Below, piece by piece: positions 50,639-58,522 of a stretch of DNA of 64,000 nucleotides; position 1 is the first letter of the stretch, and the number at the start of each line of letters is the position of its first letter. A program made the translations under genes and the position numbers. The notes under the pieces are model-generated. The model made no database searches, was not told where the DNA came from, and worked only from the letters and a program-made list of their open reading frames with translations. The stretch is from Halobellus litoreus (GTDB lineage: Archaea; Halobacteriota; Halobacteria; Halobacteriales; Haloferacaceae): the NCBI RefSeq assembly GCF_024464595.1, contig NZ_JANHAW010000002.1, positions 558,001 to 622,000 of the forward strand, in the 5' to 3' direction.

Positions 50639-52435
50639 ATGGCAGGGACACTCACACAGAATATCGCCTTATCGCGCGCACGTGATGAACACGGGTACGT
50701 CGACGCCTCGGTCGTCTTCGAGATCCCCTCGAACGTCGGCCGGGTCTCCGTCCAGGTCCCGCCGTGGACCACGGTCGACAGCGTCCGGGGCTTCGATCGA
50801 CGGTCGGGGTCACAGCAGTTCGTCTGGACGGGCGGCGCCAGCAGACCGACACTGGAACTGACCGTCCCGGCGGAGAAGCCGACGCTGGGCGCGGCCGGGA
50901 CCACGATGGTCGACGTCGGGGAGTGGGCGATCATCGAGGCCCCGAACCTGCTCACGCAGTGGCGACACCGCGGCGAGGAACCGACGTTCGAGCGACGCCT
51001 CGTGGTCGACGACGAGGGGATCGCGAGCAGCGACGGCGGGCTGGTGTACCTCGGGCCGCACCGCGAGCACACCCGGCGCGCGGCCGGCCAGCGGATCCGG
51101 CTCGTCGAACCCCGCGCGGCGTCGCTTCGGGAGTCGCCGAGGGACATCCTCGACGCGTTGGCACACGCGGCCCGGGAACTCCGCGTCAGCGGCCGAGACG
51201 AGGAGGTCGTCGGCATCGCGGCACCGACGCGACCCGTGAACTGGGGGCCCGGCGGGCTCCACGCGGGCGGGAACGCCTTCTGGGCCCGGGACAGTTCGCG
51301 GCTCGACAAGCCGAACAGCACCTGGATCCACGAGTACGTCCACACGCGGCAGGAGTTCGGCACCGACGCCTCGATGAAGTGGATCGTCGAGGCGACGGCG
51401 GTCTACTACGCGACGCAACTCACGTACGAGCGGGGCGGGATCTCCGACGGCCAGTGTCACGCCGCGCTCAACACGTCCACGTGCGCGACCGACGCGCTCG
51501 GAACGCCGGTGTCGTGGAGTTCGGCGCACGTCCCCTACCGCAAGGGAAGCCGGGTCGTGAGCTGGCTCGACCGGCAGATCCGCGAGTACAGCACCGCGAC
51601 GCTGGCCGACGTCCTGGCGTCGATGAACCGGCTCTCCGACGGCTCGATCACCGATCCACCGATGCTGTCGGGAGCCCTCGACGACGACGACGAAGCGGTC
51701 GGCTTCGAGGATTTCAAGCGGCTCGTCGCCGCCGCCGTGGGGAGCGAGCCCGGCGGCAGGACGTTCCGACCCATCGAGAGCGGGCTGGACTCGGCGGTCA
51801 CCAGTTCGAGCGTGCCCGAGGCGACGTCCCCGCCCGGCGTCGGCGACGTGTCGGGCGAACCGGTCGCGGACCCGGCGGCGGCGACGGACGCGACCGAGTT
51901 GCTCGACGATGCGTTCGGCGAGCGCTACGGCGAGGAGGTCGTCGAGGGCGACGGTCGGATCGACGAGGGCACGGTCTTCGGCGACGACGGCGACGGCGGC
52001 TCGCTCATCGAGGAGTCCGACATTTTCGGCGGCGATCGGGACGGCGGCGACGACGGGACGACGACGGTGAGAATCGAAACCTCGGGGAGCGACGTCACCG
52101 TCGGCGGCGACGTCGACGACGCCGACGTCGAGCGGACCGAATCGGGGATCAGCGTCGACACCTTCGGCTCCGACATCGAGGTCGACGCCTCGGGAATGGA
52201 CATCAGCGTCTCGACCGGCGGCGGCGCGAGCACCGAGATCAGCGTCTCGGGCGACGGCATCAGCGTCGAGAGCGGCGACGTCAGCGTCAGCACGACCGGC
52301 GGCATCGAGGTGGGTGGCGACGTCTCCACCGGCCTCGGCGACGGCGACGACGACGCCTGTTCGTTCTGCGGGGCGGACCTGTCGGACCACGACGGCGCGA
52401 AGTGCCGCTCGTGCGGCTGGCCGACCGGGTGGTGA
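50639..52435 (+). CDS. putative HEXXH metalloprotease with beta-repeat and zinc-ribbon tail
   Basis: 598 residues: an N-terminal beta domain (1-150), a protease-like domain with HEYVHTRQEF (His231, Glu232, His235) and a downstream Glu251 in VEATAVYY, giving HEXXH-x15-E as in gluzincin-type peptidases; a low-complexity region (350-480) rich in Asp/Gly; a repetitive beta segment (about 480-560; e.g. SDIEVDASGMDISVSTGGGA) like a small beta-solenoid; and a zinc ribbon at the C-terminus (Cys574, Cys577, Cys589, Cys592). No signal peptide or membrane span is seen, so it may act in the cytoplasm. I do not know this architecture. Confidence 0.65.
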   Translation: MAGTLTQNIALSRARDEHGYVDASVVFEIPSNVGRVSVQVPPWTTVDSVRGFDRRSGSQQFVWTGGASRPTLELTVPAEKPTLGAAGTTMVDVGEWAIIEAPNLLTQWRHRGEEPTFERRLVVDDEGIASSDGGLVYLGPHREHTRRAAGQRIRLVEPRAASLRESPRDILDALAHAARELRVSGRDEEVVGIAAPTRPVNWGPGGLHAGGNAFWARDSSRLDKPNSTWIHEYVHTRQEFGTDASMKWIVEATAVYYATQLTYERGGISDGQCHAALNTSTCATDALGTPVSWSSAHVPYRKGSRVVSWLDRQIREYSTATLADVLASMNRLSDGSITDPPMLSGALDDDDEAVGFEDFKRLVAAAVGSEPGGRTFRPIESGLDSAVTSSSVPEATSPPGVGDVSGEPVADPAAATDATELLDDAFGERYGEEVVEGDGRIDEGTVFGDDGDGGSLIEESDIFGGDRDGGDDGTTTVRIETSGSDVTVGGDVDDADVERTESGISVDTFGSDIEVDASGMDISVSTGGGASTEISVSGDGISVESGDVSVSTTGGIEVGGDVSTGLGDGDDDACSFCGADLSDHDGAKCRSCGWPTGW

Positions 52436-52503
52436 GGCCGCATCGGTTCTCGGGCCGGGGAGCCGTCGCACCGAGAGGTCGCCGCGGTGACCGGGAACCC
52501 AAC

Positions 52504-52511
52504 GGTTAAGA
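52504..52511 (+). promoter_or_regulatory. TATA box of the polytopic membrane protein gene
   Basis: GGTTAAGA is centred 28 nt before ATG 52536, favouring it over ATG 52521. Confidence 0.5.
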
Positions 52512-52535
52512 CGACTTCCGATGACCGGGTCAAAT

Positions 52536-53600
52536 ATGTCAAGCGGGTATCCGTACGTCTATCCGCCCGACCGGTTGTTCCACGTGGGCGGACGGCGGAT
52601 ATCGACCACCGTCGTCGCCCTTGCGCTCCCGGTGGTGGTGGCCGCCCTCGACGTGATGCTGTTCGGATTCCCGGAGACGGGCGTCCCCTACAACTACCCG
52701 CTCTTCGGCGACGTCGTGCTCGTCTGGCTGGCCGTCCTGTTTCTCCGGCTCTCCCACCGCGTGCTCTGGAACATCGGGGACGAGTTCGCCACGCTGATCC
52801 GATTGAGCCGCGGGAATCCGGTTTCGCTCGTGCAGTCACTGACGCCGGAGGACATCCACAGCGACCTACAGAACGTGCTGTACCTCGCGTATCACCCGGT
52901 CGTTCTGGTCGTCGGTGCAGTCCTCGGCGGGACGTTCGTGAGCGCCATTATGCACTGGATGGGCGTCTTCGAGGCGTACCCGTACCTGGGGATGAACTTC
53001 GGGTTCGGCGCGGCCCACGGGGTGTTCTTCGGGCCGGTCGTCGGCGGGGCGTACGTCGTCGTCCGCGCGTACACCACGTACATCGCCGACATCAACCTCC
53101 TGGACCCGAACGGCGTCGGCGGCTACCGACAGATCGGCAACGGTATCGTGAAACTGGCGACGTACGCCATCGGCATCCTGACGTTGGATTTCGTCATCCT
53201 GTCCAGCGTGACGTTCACCGCGTTCGAGCGGTTCCAGGTCGTCGTCAGCGCGCTGTTTCTTCTCGTCCTCGCCGTCGTCGTCGTCGGGACGGTGACGGTC
53301 ACCGTTTTGGTGCGACGGAAGTTGCTGCAGGTCAGAAGCGAGAAGGTCAGTCTGATGCGCGAGACGTTCGCCGACGTCGAGCGGGAGTACTGGCGAAAGT
53401 ACAGAGCCGAGGAGAACAACCTCCCCGAGGCGCTGAACGTCCTCTCGATGTACGCGATGTTCTATCAGATGAGCGATATGGACATGTGGCCGATCAACCT
53501 GTACTCGCTCGTCCGACTGGGCACGAGCGTGAGTTTCTCGCTGGCCGTGTACTACCTCGACCTGATCAACTCGATCAAATCACTCGCGACGCTCGTCTAG
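52536..53600 (+). CDS. polytopic membrane protein of unknown function
   Basis: 354 residues beginning MSSGYPYVYPPDRLFHVGG with about 7-8 spans (two near 28-75, then about 115-180 and 210-260), a basic-acidic coiled cytosolic stretch at about 260-305 (RRKLLQVRSEKVSLMRETF) and a final span. No family I recognise. Its TAG stop overlaps the stop of the convergent nucleotidyltransferase gene within one CTAG. Confidence 0.6.
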   Translation: MSSGYPYVYPPDRLFHVGGRRISTTVVALALPVVVAALDVMLFGFPETGVPYNYPLFGDVVLVWLAVLFLRLSHRVLWNIGDEFATLIRLSRGNPVSLVQSLTPEDIHSDLQNVLYLAYHPVVLVVGAVLGGTFVSAIMHWMGVFEAYPYLGMNFGFGAAHGVFFGPVVGGAYVVVRAYTTYIADINLLDPNGVGGYRQIGNGIVKLATYAIGILTLDFVILSSVTFTAFERFQVVVSALFLLVLAVVVVGTVTVTVLVRRKLLQVRSEKVSLMRETFADVEREYWRKYRAEENNLPEALNVLSMYAMFYQMSDMDMWPINLYSLVRLGTSVSFSLAVYYLDLINSIKSLATLV

Positions 53601-54436
53601 CCCTCCAAACCGGCGACTCGACCGATCGTCATCAGGTGGGCGTAGACGAGGACGAGCGGGGTGACGAGAACGAACCCGAGGTCCAGGCGCGGCTCCGAGC
53701 GCAGCGTCTCAAACCGACGGCGGTACCAGTCGGGAACCGGGAGGCGATCGAGCGCCCGGTCGAGCGACCCCGGCGGTTCCTCCTCGAGGTGAAAGGCGCA
53801 GTTGTACGCGGTCCACTTCGCCGCCTCCAGCGAGTAGTCGATCGCCCGCGAGGAAACGAGACAGTACCCCGACTGGGCCGCGGCGAGCGCGACGGTGACC
53901 AGGAGGCTCCGGCACAGTTCGCGGTAGCGATACTCGGTCGGAGTCCCGACCGCTTCCCACTGGGGCCTGACGGGCGACCCGTATATCGTGATCCCCGTCT
54001 CGAACACGCCGAACAGGACCGTCCGCCACGGCGCGACGAAGGGAGCGATCGAACTCGTGTTGAAGACGGCGGGAAACTCGCCCGCAGTCACCGCGGCTTC
54101 GGTGGTCACGAACCCCGACCGGAACATCCCGGTCGCCCGCTCCAGAACGCGTTCGAGCGGCGACCGATCGTCGGTACCGGAGTCGAGATACGCCGCGGCC
54201 AGTCGGTCGCAGTCGGCAGCGACCCGATCGAGAGCCGCCGCCGACGCGTCGGATTCCAGGACGACGACGAGGTCGACGTCGCTGATCGTCGTCGTCTCCC
54301 CCGACACGACGCTCCCGAACAGGAGAATGCTCGCGACCTCGTCCGCCTCGAGCGTCGCGGCGAGGGCTTCGAGATACGCGCGCGACTGCTCGGACAGCGA
54401 CGAATCGATCGCCTCGAGCGACAGTTCCACGCTCAT
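53597..54436 (-). CDS. nucleotidyltransferase-fold protein
   Basis: 279 residues. LLFGSVVSGETTTISDVDLV shows the pol-beta-type GS motif (residues 41-42) and the DxD metal site (Asp53, Asp55). The C-terminal half is mostly helical with two hydrophobic stretches (LLVTVALAAAQ and FVLVTPLVLVYAHL). It resembles NTP_transf_2 (minimal nucleotidyltransferase) proteins; function (adenylylation or uridylylation of a protein or small molecule) unknown. Confidence 0.75.
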   Translation of the reverse strand: MSVELSLEAIDSSLSEQSRAYLEALAATLEADEVASILLFGSVVSGETTTISDVDLVVVLESDASAAALDRVAADCDRLAAAYLDSGTDDRSPLERVLERATGMFRSGFVTTEAAVTAGEFPAVFNTSSIAPFVAPWRTVLFGVFETGITIYGSPVRPQWEAVGTPTEYRYRELCRSLLVTVALAAAQSGYCLVSSRAIDYSLEAAKWTAYNCAFHLEEEPPGSLDRALDRLPVPDWYRRRFETLRSEPRLDLGFVLVTPLVLVYAHLMTIGRVAGLEG

Positions 54437-54458
54437 TGGGGGGTCCGCGGGGCGGGTC

Positions 54459-55595
54459 TCAGGCCAGTCGCTCGGCCGCCAGGTCGGCCCCTTCGCGCAG
54501 CGCTTCGAGTTTCTTCCAGGCGATGGCGGGGTGGACGGCGTTCGCGCCCGCGACGACCGTCTCGAACCCGCAGTCCGCGCCGGCGACGACGCGCTCGGGA
54601 TCCCCCACCGCGTCGGCGAAGCGCTCGATGCGCTCGGCGACGACCTCGGGGTGCTCGACGATGTTCGTCTTCACGTCGATCACGCCCGGAATCAGGTTCC
54701 AGCCGTCCGGCAGCGGATGTTCCTCGAACGTGCGGTACTCGTGTTGGTGCCGCGGGTTCGCCCCCTCGACGACCAGGCCGCCGACGTCGGCCTCGTAGAA
54801 CGCGCCGATGACCTCGTCGAGCGCGACGTCGCGGTGATGAGGGCCCTCGTAGTTGCCCCAGCAGCCGTGCAGGCGGATCTGGTCGTCGGGGACCCCCGCG
54901 ACTGCCTGGTTGAGCGCGTCGACGTGGGTCCGCACCCGCTCGCGGAACCGGTCGACGGAGTCGTCCTTGTACGTGAGCGTGAAGCCCGCCAGCAGGTCGG
55001 GGGCGTCGATCTGGAGGATCGCCCCCGTCTCGGCGATCAGTTCGTACTCGGTGGCGAGCGCGTCGGCGAGGTCGAAGAGGTACGCCTCGTCGCTGTCGTG
55101 GGAGTCGGTCTCGGTGAACCGAAGGACGGCGCCGGGCGAGGGCGCGGTGTGGAATCGTCGGTGGAACTCGACGCCCTCGGCGGCGACCGCCTCGTCGAAC
55201 CTGGCGAGGTCCCGTCGGAGGTCGTCCTCGCCGACGTACTCGATCGGTCCGGTCGCCACCGGGCCGCCGATGTTCTCGGTGTCGCCGAGCAGTTCCCGGG
55301 CGTACTCCGGGAAGTCGTCGAGGTCCGAGGGCCACGCCCGCTCGACGGTCCCCTCGCCGAACCCCGAGAGGCGGTTGGTGACGTCGACCGAGTAGGCGAT
55401 GCGACTCTGCTCGCCGTCGTTGGCGACGTCGATGCCGACCTCGGCCTGGCGGCGAATCACCTCCCGGATCGATTCGTCGACGGCGTCCTCGAACGCCCCG
55501 TCGTCGCGGTCCGCAGCGTCTGTCAGCAGCGACCTGAGCCGGTCCGAGCGGGGGAGGCTTCCGACGTGCGTGGTGCGTATCGTGGGCGGTGACAT
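54459..55595 (-). CDS. MetE-like (cobalamin-independent) methyltransferase
   Basis: 378 residues, about half the length of full MetE. The zinc-binding residues appear in LHGCWGNYEG (His, Cys), VVEGAN (Glu) and AGADCGFET (Cys). The family includes archaeal methionine synthase cores and coenzyme-M methyltransferases; MTTHVGSLPR-like N-terminus (TTHVGSLPRSD) is typical. It likely methylates homocysteine, perhaps with a corrinoid protein as donor; donor not shown by sequence. 22 bases downstream of the nucleotidyltransferase start, same strand. Confidence 0.85.
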   Translation of the reverse strand: MSPPTIRTTHVGSLPRSDRLRSLLTDAADRDDGAFEDAVDESIREVIRRQAEVGIDVANDGEQSRIAYSVDVTNRLSGFGEGTVERAWPSDLDDFPEYARELLGDTENIGGPVATGPIEYVGEDDLRRDLARFDEAVAAEGVEFHRRFHTAPSPGAVLRFTETDSHDSDEAYLFDLADALATEYELIAETGAILQIDAPDLLAGFTLTYKDDSVDRFRERVRTHVDALNQAVAGVPDDQIRLHGCWGNYEGPHHRDVALDEVIGAFYEADVGGLVVEGANPRHQHEYRTFEEHPLPDGWNLIPGVIDVKTNIVEHPEVVAERIERFADAVGDPERVVAGADCGFETVVAGANAVHPAIAWKKLEALREGADLAAERLA

Positions 55596-55671
55596 CGGTT
55601 CGATTGTCTCGCGACGGCCACAAAGGGATGTCGGGGTCGGACTCGGATTCGGACGCGCGCGAGCGATGTAT

Positions 55672-55872
55672 TCACCACCGGAGCCACACGAGCATCGCGA
55701 ACCCGATCGCGAGCGTCGCGGGAACGAGCATCCCGAGGAGCGCGAACAGTCCGACGTCGCCGAACGTGACCCACCCCGCGAGTTCGACCAGCGCCCAGAG
55801 GCTCACCGCCAGGACGGCGAGGCCGACGAGCGCAGCGGTCAGGCGGTCGTCCATCTCTCCGGGAACCTCCAT
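55672..55872 (-). CDS. 66-residue two-span membrane protein
   Basis: MEVPGEMDDRLTAALVGLAV with spans at about 12-33 and 39-63 ending VWLRW. Small haloarchaeal membrane protein with no assigned function. Encoded upstream of the MetE-like gene on the same strand, 76 bases apart. Confidence 0.6.
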   Translation of the reverse strand: MEVPGEMDDRLTAALVGLAVLAVSLWALVELAGWVTFGDVGLFALLGMLVPATLAIGFAMLVWLRW

Positions 55873-55965
55873 CGGCTATCCAGACGGTCGCAGTCGGCGT
55901 AACGTTTGCCCCGAGCGGCGACCCGACGACGGAGAGCTGCCGCCGATCTCGTGAGATGGAGTACC

Positions 55966-55972
55966 GTTTATG
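55966..55972 (+). promoter_or_regulatory. TATA box of trpB
   Basis: GTTTATG is centred 29 nt before ATG 55998, arguing against the in-frame ATG at 55956, which lies before it. Confidence 0.5.
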
Positions 55973-55997
55973 TCGGGGGACGGAGTACTGGGGGCGT

Positions 55998-57149
55998 ATG
56001 TCGAACGGAGAGTTCGAAGGATACGGCGGACGACACGTCCCCGAACCCCTCGAGGACCCGCTCGAACAGCTGGCAACCGCCTACGACGAGATCAAAGACA
56101 CCGACGAGTTCCGGCGCGAACTCGACGGCTTGCTCGAGGACTACGCCGGGCGACCGACCTCGCTCTACCACGCCGAGGGGCTGAGCGAGCGCTACGGAGC
56201 GGACATCTACCTCAAGCGGGAGGACCTCCTCCACGGCGGCGCGCACAAGATCAACAACGCGCTCGGGCAGGCGCTGCTCGCGAAGCAGGCGGGCAAGTCC
56301 CGACTCATCGCCGAGACCGGCGCGGGCCAACACGGCACCGCGACGGCGATGGTCGGCGCGCTCTTGGACCTCGACACGGAGATCTATATGGGGAAGAAGG
56401 ACGTCGAGCGCCAGAAGATGAACGTCTTCAGGATGCGGCTGATGGGCGCGGAAGTCAACGAGGTCACCCGCGGCGGGTCGGGGCTCTCGGACGCCGTCGA
56501 CGCCGCCTTAGAGGACTTCGCGAAGAACATCGACGACACGCACTACCTCGTCGGCTCCGTCGTCGGCCCCGACCCCTTCCCGCGGATGGTCCGGGACTTC
56601 CAGGCCGTGATCGGTGAGGAGGCCCGCGAGCAGTTCCTCGATCGCACCGGCGACCTCCCCGACGCGGCGGTCGCCTGCGTCGGCGGCGGCAGCAACGCGA
56701 TGGGGCTGTTCCACGCCTTCCGCGACGATGACGACGTCGCGTTCTACGGGGCGGAGGGCGGCGGCGAGGGGGCCGGTTCGAAGCGCCACGCCGCCCCGCT
56801 GGCCGACGGCGAGGACGGGACCATCCACGGGATGCGCACCCGCGTCATCGACGACGACGTGGAGGTCCACTCGGTCTCCGCCGGCCTCGACTACCCCGGC
56901 GTCGGCCCGGAGCACGCGATGTTCCGCGCGGTCGGCCGCTGTGATTACCGCGCCGTCGACGACGACGCGGCGAAAGCCGCCTTCCGCGAACTCGCCGAGG
57001 AGGAGGGCATCATCCCCGCGCTCGAGTCCAGCCACGCGATCGCGCTCGCGAAGGACCTCGCCGAGGAGCACGACACGATCCTCGTGAACCTGAGCGGCCG
57101 GGGCGACAAGGATATGGAGCAGGCCGCGGAGCTGTTCGACTTGAACTGA
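55998..57149 (+). CDS. trpB: tryptophan synthase beta chain
   Basis: 383 residues. GGAHKINNA carries the pyridoxal-phosphate lysine (Lys84), with GAGQHGTATAMVGAL, GGGSNAMG and the C-terminal SGRGDKD motifs. It is the TrpB1 type, which works with TrpA. No trpA, trpC or other trp gene is adjacent. In haloarchaea trpB is often in a trpCBA cluster, so this one is separate: a second copy or a relocated single copy. Confidence 0.94.
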   Translation: MSNGEFEGYGGRHVPEPLEDPLEQLATAYDEIKDTDEFRRELDGLLEDYAGRPTSLYHAEGLSERYGADIYLKREDLLHGGAHKINNALGQALLAKQAGKSRLIAETGAGQHGTATAMVGALLDLDTEIYMGKKDVERQKMNVFRMRLMGAEVNEVTRGGSGLSDAVDAALEDFAKNIDDTHYLVGSVVGPDPFPRMVRDFQAVIGEEAREQFLDRTGDLPDAAVACVGGGSNAMGLFHAFRDDDDVAFYGAEGGGEGAGSKRHAAPLADGEDGTIHGMRTRVIDDDVEVHSVSAGLDYPGVGPEHAMFRAVGRCDYRAVDDDAAKAAFRELAEEEGIIPALESSHAIALAKDLAEEHDTILVNLSGRGDKDMEQAAELFDLN

Positions 57150-57273
57150 GTGCGTCGCCGCACGAACCGGGGCGTTCGAGCCACGCGGGACAGGTCGTCT
57201 CGCGTCTCTCCCAGGCCGGTTCGCCGCTCCGCAAACCCTAATTCGGTCCGCGCGGTAGCGGTCTGCAGAGACT

Positions 57274-57561
57274 ATGTGTCGGGAACTGAAGCGGGAGCCG
57301 ACCTGGGTGGCGGCGATCAGGCTGGCGATGCTCGAAGGCCGAGTGGACACCGAATCCGTGATCGAGGAGGCGAACCTCGTTCCGGGAAGAGAGCGAACCG
57401 TCCGCGACGTTCTCGACACGATGGACGAACGCGGCGTGTTGAACGCCGTCGGGGAAGACACGTATCTGCCGGGGAAGGTCCTCCTGAACTCGGACCGGTT
57501 CGACCTCGACTTCGACAACGCGTCCGACGGCGGCGCGCATCGCTGGAAGTCGTCGGTCTGA
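57274..57561 (+). CDS. small winged-helix-like protein
   Basis: 95 residues, MCRELKREPTWVAAIRLAML, with a helical N-terminus and a wing-like end (LNAVGEDTYLPGKVLLNSDR). It resembles small haloarchaeal HTH proteins, perhaps a DNA-binding regulator. Located between trpB and an AbrB-type gene. An AT-rich patch (CCCTAATT, about 57235-57242) lies 35 nt upstream. Confidence 0.55.
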   Translation: MCRELKREPTWVAAIRLAMLEGRVDTESVIEEANLVPGRERTVRDVLDTMDERGVLNAVGEDTYLPGKVLLNSDRFDLDFDNASDGGAHRWKSSV

Positions 57562-57608
57562 CCGACGCTGCGGGGCCTGCGGTCGATCCACTCACATAGC
57601 GTAAACTA

Positions 57609-57616
57609 TGTAAATA
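57609..57616 (+). promoter_or_regulatory. TATA box of the AbrB-type gene
   Basis: TGTAAATA is centred about 24 nt before ATG 57636. Confidence 0.45.
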
Positions 57617-57635
57617 CCACGCAGATACGTACTGT

Positions 57636-57791
57636 ATGGGCACGCTGACGAACACGAAGATTTCGGAAAAGAACCTGACGACGGTCCCCAAACCGGTTCG
57701 GAACTTCCTCGACGTCGGTGCCGGCGACCGCGTCGAGTGGCAGGTCGAGGACGGGAAGATAATCGTCGAGAAGTTCGAGGACGACGAGTAG
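57636..57791 (+). CDS. AbrB/SpoVT-family DNA-binding protein
   Basis: 51 residues: MGTLTNTKISEKNLTTVPKP then VGAGDRVEWQVEDGKIIVEK. The swapped-hairpin AbrB fold is recognised from TVPKPVRNFLDVGAGDRV. Such proteins are dimeric regulators or antitoxins; no toxin gene is adjacent, so an orphan regulator is more likely. Confidence 0.85.
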   Translation: MGTLTNTKISEKNLTTVPKPVRNFLDVGAGDRVEWQVEDGKIIVEKFEDDE

Positions 57792-57838
57792 CGGGCGCGG
57801 ACGCTGCTCCGTCGCGGCCTCGCGGTCCCTCTCTCTTT

Positions 57839-58522
57839 TCACCCTTCCAGGTCGCTCGGCTCGTCGACGTCTCGACGGACGCCGGGATCGGACACCGCGA
57901 CGCAGGCGCTTTCGCCGCTTTCCAGGAGGATCTCGCGCCCGCCGATGTCGCCCGAGACGTCGACGAGGTCGTCGAAGAAGCGACGATCGAACAGCACCGG
58001 GTTGCCGCGGACGCCGTCGTGGGCGGCGGCGAGCGCGTCGCCGACGCCCGCTTCGTAGGCGTCGACGAGGGTCTCGACCGTCTCCGGGTCGACGAACGGC
58101 ATGTCGCCGAGCGCGATCACCGACGCGTCGACCCCGCGGTCCGGGTCGCCCTCGCGCTCCGCGTCGAGGAGCGCCCCGATCCCGGCGCGGAGTGACGACG
58201 CCTGCCCCGTCTCGTACTCGTCGTTGACGACGACGGTAACGTCGAGTCCGTCCAGCGCGTCGGCGACGCGGTCGGCCTCGTGGCCGACGACCGCGACGAC
58301 CGGATCGAGCGAGGCGTCGAGGAGCGTCCGGGCCGCGCGCCGGACGAGCGGGTCGCCCCCCTGGGTCGCCAGCAGTTTGTTCCGGTCGCCGAAGCGGGTG
58401 CTCGCCCCAGCGGCGAGGAGCACGCCCGCGACTCGGGAACTGTCCCGCGTTCGGTCGCGCTCGCTTCTCTTTCCCTCGAACGGCGGGGAGACGACCGGGA
58501 CGTCGCCGGCGCCGCCCGTCAT
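57839..58522 (-). CDS. MocA/MobA-like nucleotidyltransferase
   Basis: 227 residues. GVLLAAGASTRFGDRNKLL is the nucleotide-binding motif and YETGQASSLRAG plus ALGDMPFVDPETV mark the family of molybdopterin cytidylyl/guanylyl transferases. Form I CO dehydrogenase uses molybdopterin cytosine dinucleotide, so a cytidylyltransferase (MocA) role is likely. The ATG overlaps the moeA stop codon (ATGA). Confidence 0.85.
   Translation of the reverse strand: MTGGAGDVPVVSPPFEGKRSERDRTRDSSRVAGVLLAAGASTRFGDRNKLLATQGGDPLVRRAARTLLDASLDPVVAVVGHEADRVADALDGLDVTVVVNDEYETGQASSLRAGIGALLDAEREGDPDRGVDASVIALGDMPFVDPETVETLVDAYEAGVGDALAAAHDGVRGNPVLFDRRFFDDLVDVSGDIGGREILLESGESACVAVSDPGVRRDVDEPSDLEG

Noticed and set aside
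52487-54811. 774-codon plus-strand open frame
   Set aside because: It overlaps three well-supported genes in other frames and is Arg-rich with no domains.
57636-57791. AbrB-type gene as half of a toxin-antitoxin pair
   Set aside because: No PIN, MazF-like or other toxin ORF lies next to it on either side.
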